Source: Raphanus sativus
Lineage: Eukaryota > Streptophyta > Magnoliopsida > Brassicales > Brassicaceae
Reading direction: 5' to 3'
Length of the DNA: 64,000 nt
Assembly: GCF_000801105.2 (NCBI RefSeq)
Contig: NC_079514.1
Span: 23,848,293-23,912,292 of the forward strand
Program-made: the position numbers and the translations under genes
The notes under the pieces: model-generated
Told to the model about the DNA's origin: nothing
The model's input: the letters and a program-made list of their open reading frames with translations, nothing else
Databases searched by the model: none
Shown: one piece after another, positions 54,375 to 64,000 of the stretch
Layout: the number at the start of each line of letters is the position of its first letter
How positions within the stretch are numbered: the stretch's first letter is position 1

Positions 54375-54476
54375 GTCGATATGGTCATCTCGGGTAAATC
54401 TCTAAAGTGCTCCAAAATGCTCCAACATCACCATGTTTCTTCTTGTTCCACTCTTCACAATAATTTAATTTATTTT

Positions 54477-54545
<69 letters not shown>

Positions 54546-54846
54546 GATCAATATAACAAATGATTTGTTTACTAAATCTATCTAGATGAAAATATAGATA
54601 AAGAAATAAGTCAATTTAGATGATCTATCTAGATGAATCATCTAAATTGACAAATAAAATTTTTTTAGTAACATTTGGATGGATCATCTATATAAATCAT
54701 CTGGATGGATCATATAAGGACATGATGGTGTATCCACTGCGGTTGCGGACGTTTGCGGATATGGATGATTGCGGTTTTAAACGTTTTTGAGATATTTGTA
54801 TGACTGGTACATCAATTAGAAATTAGTGCATTTGCGGAATATTTAT
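54375..54846. other. Remainder of host Athila-like LTR and unassigned sequence
   Basis: GTCGATATGGTCATCTCGGG continues the LTR interrupted at 19008. CTCCAAAATGCTCCAACATC resembles the distal part of these LTRs, to about 54450. After the (AT)n tract come short imperfect repeats of GATCATCTATATAAATCATC type (54600-54720) and a TGCGGTTGCGGACGTTTGCGG segment near 54738, reminiscent of hAT-type ends. No gene seen. Confidence 0.45.
54481..54540. repeat. (AT)n microsatellite
   Basis: Sixty bases of alternating AT with one G interruption. Confidence 0.97.
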
Positions 54847-54858
54847 AACTGGTTAACT

Positions 54859-57205
54859 TTTTTTTTTTTTGATGAAAGTTTTAATTTATTGATCTCATCA
54901 AGGAGAATTTACAAAGAATGCTATACTAAAAAATAGGGGTTCAGTAATCTGTAAAAGAAAAAACTTTGTATATAAAAGCCTATGCCTAATCAAAAACCTC
55001 AAACCATCTTCTAAGCAAGCCTTCAAGTTAGTGATTTCCTTTGTATCTTAGTGAAGATATCCTGTTTTTGATCTTCTTACTGACCATAACAATCATCCTC
55101 TCTGTTCCATTCTGCCCTTGTTGATGCCTTCTGGCGTTTCTTTCTCTCCATACATGGTAAATGACCACTTTAAATATCAGTTGCATAAGAACCTGATCCA
55201 TGTGATTTGCAGCCCTTCCTCGAACCAAGCTGAGCATGTCTGACCAATCCGGGTTTATTCTTCTTCCAATAAGCTTGCCTGCTACTCTGTCCCAAATAGT
55301 ATATGAGTAGGGGCACACAAAAAACAGGTGATCACGGGTCTCGTCTCTCTCCCCACATAGCAGGAAACCTTGAGTAATACCCCATTGCCTCATTCGATCT
55401 CCCGTAGATAACCTGTTCTGCACTGCAAGCCAAACAATGAAAGCACATCTAGGTATTCCTTGAGGAAACCATACAGCTCTGCTCCAGTTCACTTCCTCTT
55501 TTCTACATCTTATTTGCTCCCATGTTCTTGAGGCAGAGAAATAAGACTTGTAGTCCCCGGTATCATGCCGCCAGAGATATATATCGTTTCCTGAACCTTG
55601 AGGCGGGATAGGCTCTGCTTGTATCTGGGCGTGAAGCTCCTGAAAATGGCGACTCCTCTGCCCGCGTACATTCCACTGATCCTGTCGCACTGTATCACAT
55701 ACCCTTGCATTGCGACCGATCCCCAGGTAACGTGTGCCAACTGCACCTGTTATTTCAATGAGCCTACCAAGCCGAGTCCAATCATCATGCCAAAAGAAAG
55801 TCGTTTCACCATTTCGAACTTCCACCTTTAGAAACGGATAAGCCAGATCACGCATCTTAAGTAGCTTTCTCCATATCCATGACCCCGTTGTCTCGTCTCC
55901 AACATCCCAGAAGGAACTATGGCGCAGGAGGTAGTTCTGAATCCATGAGACCTACAGAGAATCTGACATATTGAAAACGCGCCAAATCAGACTAAGAGCA
56001 AAAACCTTGACTGAGTCTCTAAGTCTTCTAATTCCAAGCCCTCCCTCTGATTTAGGATAGCATAGATCTTCCCATCTAACTTTTGCCTTATGTGTCTGTT
56101 GCGGATCCCCGGACCACAAAAATGCACTGCAGAGGCTCTCAATGGTGTCCAAACAAGCCATTGGTAAAATAAACGCTTGGCTCCAAAAGTTCACAATACT
56201 GGAGATTACCGATTTTATAAGTTGCAGTCGACCCGCGTAAGATAAGCTTTTGTTAGTCCAAGAGAGCATCCTTGTTCTAACCTTATCAATCAATGGCTCG
56301 TAGTCCGCTTTCGTTAGAGCTTTGGTAGTCAGAGGTAAACCCAAATATCTGATCGGGAGTTGACCAACAACTATTCCAAACCGCTCAGCTTCCTGACAAA
56401 CAAGTGTAGTACCAATCCCTGAGGCGTACATGGACGATTTTGCTGCATTAATGTGAAGACCCGACATTTTTGCAAAGTCTTCCATTGTCTGCATTACTCC
56501 TCTGAGCGACTGAGCTGTGCCGTCTGTAAAAACCAGTAGATCATCTGCAAAGCTCAAATGCGTAAGCTTGACTGCTTGACATTGCGGGTGATAGCCAAAA
56601 GAGCCCTCCATTGCAGCTTTATTCAACATCTTGGACAGCACATTATTTAAAATAACATAGAGGTATGGAGACAGGGAGCACCCTTGCCTGATGCCTCTTG
56701 CACTAGTGAAGAACCCCTCCAAATTTCCATTCACCGAAACTGAGAACGCAGCCGTTGATATGCAAATGCGGATCCAGTTGATAAATAGCATAGGGAGACC
56801 CATTGCTCTCAGCACTGATGTAATGAAAGACCATCTCACCGTGTCAAAGGCTTTGGAGATGTCAAACTTGACTGTGCATCTGTCCGAGTTTGTCTTCTTA
56901 TGATATCCATTAACGAGCTCTGATGCCAAAAAAACATTCTCCAATAATAGTCTACCTTTGATAAAGGCACATTGATTGGATTCTATAGCACTCGGAAGGA
57001 TGGCCTTGAGCCGTGTGGCCAAGATCTTGGAAATCACCTTGTATAAAAAGTTGCAGCAAGCAATTGGGCGGTAGTCCTTCATTGTTTCTGCAGATTCTAT
57101 CTTGGGGATTAGGGAGAGGATAGTAGCGTTGACACCAATAGAAAAAAACCCATATACGAAAAAAGACTGCATGGCCACAATACAATCCTTTCCAATGATG
57201 AGCCA
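54859..57205 (-). mobile_element. L1-type LINE, 5'-truncated
   Basis: A poly(A) tail is seen as T(12) at 54859-54870 on the plus strand. A perfect 12-bp target duplication AACTGGTTAACT (54847-54858, 57206-57217) brackets 2,347 bp. It contains the reverse transcriptase core and the zf-RVT domain on the minus strand. The endonuclease and the first part of reverse transcriptase are absent, the usual result of incomplete target-primed insertion. Confidence 0.92.
55028..57178 (-). pseudogene. LINE reverse transcriptase / zf-RVT protein, one in-frame stop
   Basis: The single frame 57178-55028 is broken only by a TAG at 55952-55954 where TGG is expected (DSL*VSWIQ). Motifs in order: NATILSLIPKIESAETMKDY, DYRPIACCNFLYKVISKILA, FIKGRLLLENVFLASELVNG, KFDISKAFDTVRWSFI (first catalytic Asp), GIRQGCSLSPYLYVI, LSFADDLLVFTDG (catalytic FADD at 56539-56550), and PIRYLGLPLTTKAL. 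After the stop comes the zf-RVT domain (WFPQGIPRCAFIVWLAVQNR, CGERDETRDHLFFVCPYS). About 716 codons remain. The start is set by truncation; no true start codon exists. Confidence 0.9.
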
Positions 57206-57217
57206 AACTGGTTAACT

Positions 57218-57424
57218 ATTAACTGCTGTTAAATAATAAATTAACACTATTTTCATTTTATATAATTATAAATATTAAAAATCACAATATTGTAATAGGT
57301 ATAAAAATTATACTCATAAAAGTATACTAATAAATTTTTAAAATTATAGAAAATATATTTTTAAGTTTTATAATATAAAATAAAATATAATATAATTTTA
57401 GTATTTCTATTATTTCAATAAAAA
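57218..57424. other. A/T-rich sequence, nothing recognised
   Basis: It continues the LINE target region (TATTAACTGCTGTTAAATAA) and is very A/T-rich. I see no gene or clear repeat. Confidence 0.5.
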
Positions 57425-57937
57425 ATTTTGGGAAATTTTCAAGTTTATCACTTTATTGATACATCATTATCCATGTTTACCACCAGTAAATATACATTTT
57501 TAAAAATATATTTTTTCATTAAAATGCAAAAAACTTTTATACCCTTGTTATTGATATATATATAATAAATAAACACTTAAATAAACAAAATTAATAGTAA
57601 GTAATAATAATAATAATAATTTTTTATATTTTTGAATTATACTTTTTCGAAATTGATACCATAAACCCAAACCCTTAAACTCTCAACTCTAAAACCCTAA
57701 ACCCTCAACTCTAAATCTTAAACCTAAACCCTCGGTTCTAAACCTTAAACTCTAAACCCTAAATCTTCAATTCTAAACCCTAAATCTTAAACCCTAGACT
57801 TTACCTCACTTTTAACTGTAAACTCTACGTTTAGATTAATTAACCATAAGGTTATAAATATTTTCTTTCTTTAAAATTAAGGGTAATAATGCTTATTATA
57901 AATAGGAAAATGACATTTTGGACAATTTTCCTAAAAT
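57425..57937. mobile_element. MITE-like element with telomere-like interior
   Basis: Imperfect terminal inverted repeats face each other: TTTTGGGAAATTTTCAA at about 57427 and, reverse-complemented, TTTTAGGAAAATTGTCCAA ending about 57937. Between them 57658-57815 is a run of degenerate CCCTAAA units (CTAAACCCT, CTAAATCTT, CTCAACTCTAA). No coding capacity. I could not define a target duplication. Confidence 0.5.
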
Positions 57938-58270
57938 GTTTATTGAATATTTTTATTTTTATATTGTTTTTTTCTATAAAAAAAATTATTTTCCCGCAAC
58001 CATCTATAATCATAAACGCTATCTAGAACCAACTTTTGAAATTAAAACGATTTGCAATGATTTGCAATGATTTATAGCGCTTTAGATAGGGTTTATGATT
58101 ATCGATGGAAACTTAGGGTTTACAGTTGGAAGTGAGGTAAGTTTAGTGTTTAAGATTTATGATTTATAGTGTTTTTATTATTGTTATAAAACTCCAACAA
58201 CCATTGTCACCATTGTCAAAGGAATAGCCCCTGAATCGAAAAGCTAAACCAGAGAACTAAACCAAAGTGA
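57938..58270. other. Unassigned A/T-rich sequence
   Basis: It has a short tandem GATTTGCAAT (58051-58070) and CCCGCAACCATC near 57993, which may pair with the GCGGTTGCGG segment at 54738 as ends of an older element split by later insertions. No gene. Confidence 0.3.
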
Positions 58271-58720
58271 TAACCGGTTTATACTTAACATAAAATTGGA
58301 GGAGTATTCTCCATTGCCACACTTTAAAAAATTCTATTCTCTTTGCCACACCAAAATTCTAATTGCCACACTTTTTTTTTCATTTTTCTCTTCTCCTTCT
58401 TACCTCACTATTATATTATTATGTTATTTGTGGTCCTCCACATTTTTCTTTCCCATTTTTAAAACATTAAAAAGCTTGCGGTCCCCCCTCCACGTTTCTC
58501 TTTCATTTTTTATAAATATTAAAAACATATCTTATTCCCTCTCATAAATCGGACCATAAAGTCCAAAACCTAACAGCCAACCCACCCTCTCTCCACCTCT
58601 CTCCTTCCTACACCTGTCCCTCCTCTCTCTTTTTTCCCATCTTGCTCCCTTTTCTCCAACCACTATCGAACCACATCTTCTTCCTACAACTTGTTTGGCG
58701 ATTTGGGAGCCATTTTTAAG

Positions 58721-59323
58721 GTAAATTCATACTTTTTTTCACGAAATTTTCATAATAATATACTACTTATGTTCTATGCATTATGAGTAACGAAAAATAT
58801 GAATGTATTTATGTAAAATTCGTGAAAGTTTTCAAAGAAAAATAAAAATAATGTTTGAAAAAGATTCTGTATTTTCCTCTATTTTTAACACGATTTTGAA
58901 AGGAAAAAACATGAAAATTGTTGGGGACGATAATCTGGGTTGTCTAAGACGTTGTTAGTTGATTAAAAAGTCTTTAACCGATGAAAAACAAAAGTTTTAG
59001 GTAAAAATGGAAGTTTTAGGTATATTGTTATGAAAAGGGATGTTTAAGGGTGATTTTATATATTTCTTCTTATTTTCTACTGTTTTAAAGCAAAGTAATA
59101 CATTACAGTAGTGGTAGACGATATTTTGGGTTGTATAACACCCTTTTGGTCATTTAAAAGTGTTAAATCAACAAAAGAAAAAAATTATAAGAACTACTAG
59201 AACTACTGGTACTACTAAAGTGAAATGTGTATTACTTGTATTACCGGAACGACTATGTACCGAATATCTTGGACAACTGAGATTCTTTAAATGGTTAACT
59301 AATCATAATTTATTTTTTTTCAG
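58721..59323 (+). other. Candidate 5' UTR intron of the transposase gene
   Basis: The donor AAG|GTAAATTC at 58720/58721 and the acceptor TTTTTTTCAG| at 59323, eight bases before the ATG, define a 603-bp intron. It contains a copy of GTAATACATTAC and a block of ACTACTAG/GTATTAC motifs at 59190-59245. Confidence 0.5.
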
Positions 59324-59331
59324 GGAATTAT

Positions 59332-61845
59332 ATGGCTTCTCCCATTACAGTCATATGTTTTGACTATGGAGGAAGTTACATCAAGCATGGGCCTGAGATA
59401 AAGTGGATCTCGGGAGAAGATCAAATTCACACTCTAGTGATGAAAACATCTGTGGAAGAGGTTACATATTCTGAATTGGTTGATAGTATATGCAGAAAGA
59501 TTAAGGCAAATGGAGATGGGATGCTGAAGATTAGTTACTTTCCAATGGTGTTGTATTCGAGCATACCATCATATATTTGGACTGATGAAGACGTTTTGGG
59601 TTATCTCATGCAAGTAAATCATGATCAATGTAGAAGTGTTTTACATGTGGAGATCAGCAATGCCATAGATGATACATATGGTGGTATGTCGCTTTCAGGA
59701 GATGATGATGAAACTGATGATAGCAATGTTGGTCTTTCTGATGGAGAGGATACTGATACGGAGGATTTGACCGAGGAAGATGAGATTGAGGAAGATGAGA
59801 TTGAGAAAGATGGAGCTGAGCAAGATGGAACAGATCAGGATCATGAGATGGATGGCATGGTCACGCTTTACACAGGTGAACAACATGAAGAGTTTGAGAT
59901 GCATGAGGATTTAGAGCATGGGTATGAAGGAACAGAAGTCGGAATGGGAGTTGAAGCTGCAAGAGCGGGAGTTGAAGCTGCAAGAGCTGGAGTTGAAGCT
60001 GCAGGAGCGGGAGCTGAAGCCACAACAGTTGTAGAAGAAGAATGGGATGATGGTCTCGATTTGTTTAAGGGTCAAGAATTCAGAACTAAGACAGACATGC
60101 AAGTTCTAGTTCAGAGGAGTGCGCATAAGAATGGTTTTGAGTATACAGCTAAGTCTGATACTTGGAGATTTATTGCAAAATGTCGTGGAGCCAAAGAAGG
60201 TTGCAAGTGGTATTTGCTTGTAGCAAAGCTTAAGAATTCAGATCTTTGGACGGTTAGAACTTACGTCAAGTCTCATACATGCTCAGTGGTAACTACAAGT
60301 ACCCTTAGAAATGGAAGGAGAGGCACACCACAAGTTGTTGCATCTGTTTTGGGTGAAGAATATCCCGGTAGATATGACACACCAAGACCAAGTGATCTGA
60401 TCAGTACGGTTACCCGCAAGGTTGGTGTTAAGGTATCATATGCCACAGCATGGAGAGGAAAAAGGTTGGCTGCTAATGAAGTGTGAGGTACTCCGGAAGA
60501 GAGTTTTTCTATGATACACTCCTATATGCACATGCTTAAGTTGAAGAATCCTAACTCGGTAAGTTATGTTGAAGTAGATGCGGCAAAAAGTTTTAAGTAT
60601 CTATTTTTCGCATTTGGAGCTTCCGTAGAAGGGTTCGTAGCGATGAGGAAAGTTATCATTGTGGATGGAACACATCTTAAGCATGTTTATGGTGGAGTTC
60701 TGCTTGTTGCGACGGCTCAAGATCCTGATCGCCACCATTACCCTATTGCATTTGGTGTAGTTGATGGTGAGAAAGATGAAAGCTGGACGTGGTTTATGAA
60801 TAATTTGAGGTCAGTGATATCAGATGTAGACGGATTGGTGTTTCTTTCGGATAGAAATGCGAGCTTGATCAAGTCAATACGTGAGGTGTTCCCAACGGCC
60901 GCACATGGGTATTGTGTCTGGCATTTGTCTCAAAATGTGAAAGGACATGTATTCAACAACAGAGACGTTTGTGCAATCAAGTTTAGAGAATGCGCATATG
61001 CTTATACAGTGGCTGAGTTCGATGTTCTCTATGATGCTTTTTCCAGAAAGTATCCTTCTGCTGCCGAGTATCTGGAAAAGAGTGTTGAAGTGGGAAAATG
61101 GGCAAGATGTTACTTTGAAGGAGACAGATACAATGTTGACACAACCAATGCAGCAGAATCTATCAATGGTGTTCTTCGGGAAGCGAGAAAATACTTCATG
61201 CTACCGATGATTGATGTTATCATTAAGAAAATGGCTGAATGGTTTAACAAACATAGGAAGAAGGCAGCCCAAATACCAGCCACGAAGAAGCTTGTGCCTA
61301 CAGTAGAAACCCAGTTGTCAAAAAGATCTTTGGAAGCGAGGTGTTTAGATGTGGTTGAGATAAACAGCTTTCACCTTGAGTACAATGTCAATGGTAGTGA
61401 CGGAAAGGTTTATACGGTTGATTTGGCAAGAAAAATGTGCAGCTGCAGGTGCTTTGATATAGACAAAATCCCGTGTGTTCATGCATGTGCTGCTGCCAAG
61501 TTCTTGAGCGTTGGAACGGACCTCCATATACAAGACTTTTGTTCGGTATACTATACGGTGGAGCTTTGGGCGTTGGCATATTGTAGGACGATTTATCCTG
61601 TGCCACATCAGTCTGAATGGGTTATACCAGATGAAATTCGAGCACTCAAAGTTCTTCCTCCATTATATGTTAAAAAGAAAGGACCCACTCAGAAGCAAAG
61701 GTTTCCATCAGCCGGAGAATCTCGTGGACGTGGAAGAGGGCGAGGAAGGGGAAGGGGAAGAGGAAGGGGAAGCAGCAGAGGAAGGAGAGGCGGACGTTTG
61801 TATGAGTATTTTGAGTGTGGAAGTACTTCTGCAACCGCCGAGTAG
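59332..61845 (+). pseudogene. MuDR-type transposase, one in-frame stop
   Basis: 837 codons from the ATG at 59332 stay in one frame apart from TGA at residue 385 (60484-60486). There CGA for Arg is the likely ancestral codon (EV*GTPEESF). The N-terminus (ICFDYGGSYIKHG, residues ~5-105) is the typical leading domain of Arabidopsis MULE transposases. Then come an acidic stretch (124-175), GVEAARA repeats (207-230), and the MuDR DNA-binding domain (244-320, LFKGQEFRTKTDM to VKSHTC). The MULE catalytic core has Asp445 in VDGTHLK, Asp507 in FLSDRN and Glu609 in NAAESING. A SWIM zinc finger has Cys705, Cys707, Cys715 and His717. The C-terminus is Arg/Gly repeats (~798-825). The catalytic set is complete; only the stop disables it. 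Confidence 0.9.
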
Positions 61846-61877
61846 CATGGGACTCTTGTGATTTGAACTATGTGTAA

Positions 61878-62640
61878 TATGTGTAATATGGAACTACTAG
61901 TACTACTATTGGAACTACTATGTGTAATATGAACTACTAGGACTGCTGGAACTACTATGTATAATATGGACTACTAGGAATTACCTAGTACTACCATGAA
62001 CTACCAAAAACTACCATGTATTACTAAGTGTTATGCATGTTTCTAAGAACCTTAATTTTCTTCATATTATTTATTTTTAGAAGATGTATCTCATATTTAA
62101 CGTGATTATATGTCCATTCATGTGTTTATTTTTTAAAATAGACATAAAATTCTCTTAAAATCTCAATTTGGTAGAAAAATTCTCATTTCAATAGAAAACA
62201 TCCTTATACTTCCTTGTTAATGTCTTGATGGGAAGACCATGATGAGATGAATTTCTGAAAACACATATTTTCTAAAAACATTTCTTGCCAATGTGTTATA
62301 TTCAGTCTAAAAATGTCTAAATGAATTGGTATTATTAATTAACTTAATTTAATGACGTTGTATTACTAAAAAAATGCTATAATCTGAAAAAGTATTACTA
62401 TGAAGAATGAAATATTACTACTACCTTGAGTATTACTAAGAGTAAGATAAATATTACTTTAATATTCAAACATGTTTGTTTAATATTATCTTTTCACACG
62501 TTTTAGACATGTGTCTTAGGTTTATTATTATTTTCTTTTCACACGTTTTAGACATGTGTCTTAGGTTTATTATTTTTTTTTTATGAAGTGCTGACAGTGT
62601 TTTTGTCTTAGTAATACCAATAAACCTAGTATTACAAATT
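61878..62640. repeat. Cluster of TATTAC / TACTAC motifs downstream of the transposase
   Basis: Repeated GAACTACTA, GTACTAC, TGTAATATG (61865-62035) pass into GTATTACTA (62010, 62347, 62390, 62432), ATATTACTA/T (62412, 62449), AGTAATACC (62611) and TAGTATTACA (62628). Copies occur on both strands. A similar block lies in the 5' intron (59094-59245). I did not see the seven-base GTATTAC in the transposase coding sequence. Confidence 0.7.
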
Positions 62641-62833
62641 TGCTTTCTTAGAACATGGATTGCCTTGTCCTCAATTAAACCAAACCTGCTTCAAGACAAT
62701 CACAAAACACAAAGCATCCTACATAATAGCATTCAAGCCGTGATATCATCCAAAAAAAAAAGCATCCTACATGAGTTCACAACAGAGCCGAGATAAATAT
62801 TATACAGCCAAAATATTTTAAACACCCAGTCTT

Positions 62834-64000
62834 CTAAGCCTCTGTTCTAGGCTTCTTCTTGCACCCTTCAATCTCATCAGTATTACCTTCAGTGTAAGGA
62901 GAGGAAACCCATTGTGATCGTGCACGTGTCCGTTTTGTTGGTTGTGGCGTTGTGAACTTCTTTGGTTGAGCATCCTTCCTCGGTCTGCCCCTCAGATTAG
63001 GAGCATGCTTTCTCACCGCCATTGCCTTAGGCCTATGCTTCACCCCAGTACGAGTAGGAGTTCCCTCAGTTCCATCTGTCTTATCCACAGCAGGAATTCC
63101 ATCACTGGTCTTGCAAATTGTAAGAATCCACCCTTGTTTCTCTTCATCAGTGTATTTTTTTGGCTCTTCCTCAACTACATTCTCAGCCTCCTCTGCAACC
63201 ACCTTCTCAGCTTCTTCCTCAACCACATTCTCAGCCTCCTCTGCAACCACCTTCTCAGCTTCTTCTTCAACCACAGCCGCAGCCTCCTCTTCAACCCTCT
63301 TATCAGCCTCCTCTACAACATCTGCTCAGCATCCCAGCATAAGTTTGCTATCCACTGCTCAGGTGATACAAGTACTAGTCTCCTTGCAGCATTGGCCTTA
63401 GTCCTACCAAGTGGTGGTGTGGAAGTCTTCTCTTCAGATTCAGTCTCTTCAACCTGACCCTCTGTTTCGACCTCTTCTTCAATCTCCTTGTTTTCATTCA
63501 TCTCAGCCGCTTTTTGAACCTCTTCAGATTCTTTTTCTTTTTCAGTGACTTCATCCTCAACCATTTCATCCTCTTTTTCTTTGTCTTCTTCAGCTTCAGC
63601 TTCAGATTCTCTCTCTTCCTCAGAACCTTTATCTTTCTTCTTAGCCTTTTCTTGACTCTCTTTTCCATTTCTGTCATAACTCCCTCCATTCCAGTCATAA
63701 TCCATGGTTTGATAAAAACCATCATTGTTCTCGTTCTCCTTCCTTTTCATTTCTTTCTCAACGCCATCAAGCCTCTCTTCCATTTCCTTTTGCTTCCTGG
63801 CCCTCTTCTTAAGATGATATTGGTCTTTTTCCATGACAGCAAGCCTCTTCTCCATTGCTTTCATCCTCAGCTACTCTTTCTCTGAATTCTGCATTCAGAG
63901 CTGGAATACACTCAAATGCCAGGACCTACAAATAGAACTCGTCAAAACAGAACAATCATACAAACAAAAAATTTTCAAAAGAAAGCAATAATTTACCTCT
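62834..64000 (-). pseudogene. Acidic coiled-coil gene, DUF1985/VANC-like C-terminal part
   Basis: The last exon (63925-62834) is preceded by a 71-bp intron (63996-63926, GTAAAT donor, TTTGTAG acceptor). It begins VLAFECIPALNAEFRERVAE, resembling the segment after DUF1985 in Brassicaceae Ulp1-like and transposon proteins. Then: a basic coiled coil (KAMEKRLAVMEKDQYHLKKR), an acidic Glu/Lys stretch, RRLVLVSPEQWIANLCWDAE. A 16-residue repeat (VVEEEAEKVVAEEAEN, about 2.5 copies) follows, then a basic tail with GRPRK and KKPRTEA (possible nuclear signal) around RARSQWVSSPYTEGNTDE. Two frame changes (near 63868 and 63320) suggest it is broken. DUF1985 itself would lie beyond the window, so this call is tentative. 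Confidence 0.55.

Larger units (their letters stand above)
58270..64000 (+). mobile_element. MuDR/VANDAL-like transposon, partial
   Basis: Transposase gene on plus, a convergent DUF1985-like gene on minus, and non-coding intervals full of TATTAC/TACTAC motifs form one plausible transposon that extends beyond the window. No long terminal inverted repeats were found, as in the non-TIR VANDAL group. The left border is a guess near GGAGGAGTATTCTCC (58299). Confidence 0.5.

Noticed and set aside
57658..57815. Chromosome-end telomere
   Set aside because: Units are degenerate, short, and lie between inverted ends in the middle of transposon sequence.
1..64000. CRISPR arrays, bacterial operons or phage genes
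   Set aside because: No regularly spaced repeats with unique spacers and no prokaryotic gene organisation; introns, LTRs and plant primer sites show a plant genome.

Overview
This window is a repeat-dense plant heterochromatic region, most likely from a Brassicaceae genome (Brassica or a close relative). Evidence: Athila-type and Tat-type Ty3/gypsy retrotransposons with plant tRNA-Asp and tRNA-Asn primer-binding sites, CACTAC and MuDR-like DNA transposon pieces, an L1-type LINE, GT-AG introns and degenerate CCCTAAA tracts. I see no ordinary host gene. Nearly every coding stretch belongs to a mobile element and most are broken. Family names are from memory of motifs; no database search was run.

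Layout. 1-8170: two near-identical 4,517-bp tandem units, each made of an Athila-like LTR, a gypsy polyprotein fragment, a palindromic tandem repeat, a piece of a Tat-like element, a LINE scrap and a CACTA end. 8171-8948: another Athila-like LTR fragment. 8949-17845: a Tat-lineage element in which one LTR is shared with a truncated upstream copy. It keeps gag and protease, has lost reverse transcriptase and integrase, and carries an intact antisense gene that appears to be spliced. 17846-19008: scraps of a further Tat element and of an Athila-like LTR.

19009-54374 is one Athila-type element on the minus strand (element A) flanked by the 5-bp duplication GTCGA. Inside it lies element B (23222-34728, duplication GGTGT), and inside B lies a 2-kb non-autonomous LTR element F (25023-27074, duplication ACATT). 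A also holds a truncated second gypsy type E (35412-39234), a partial Athila-type element D (39235-46059), and a second copy of B's right half plus the neighbouring A sequence (46060-49912). That second copy points to unequal recombination inside A. A, B and D encode Gag and an aspartic protease, followed by a long SID-rich region, two DEFG modules and a coiled-coil tail; no reverse transcriptase or integrase is present. All are peppered with the palindrome TCGATCGA, in LTRs as well as in coding sequence.

54375-64000: the rest of the host LTR, an (AT)n tract, a 5'-truncated LINE with a 12-bp target duplication, a MITE-like element with telomere-like filling, then a MuDR/VANDAL-like transposon. 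Its transposase gene is complete except for one in-frame stop. Its non-coding parts are enriched in GTATTAC-type motifs, and an acidic coiled-coil gene resembling the DUF1985/VANC class converges on it. This recalls the Arabidopsis VANDAL anti-silencing system and is, with the TCGATCGA pattern, the most interesting part of the window.
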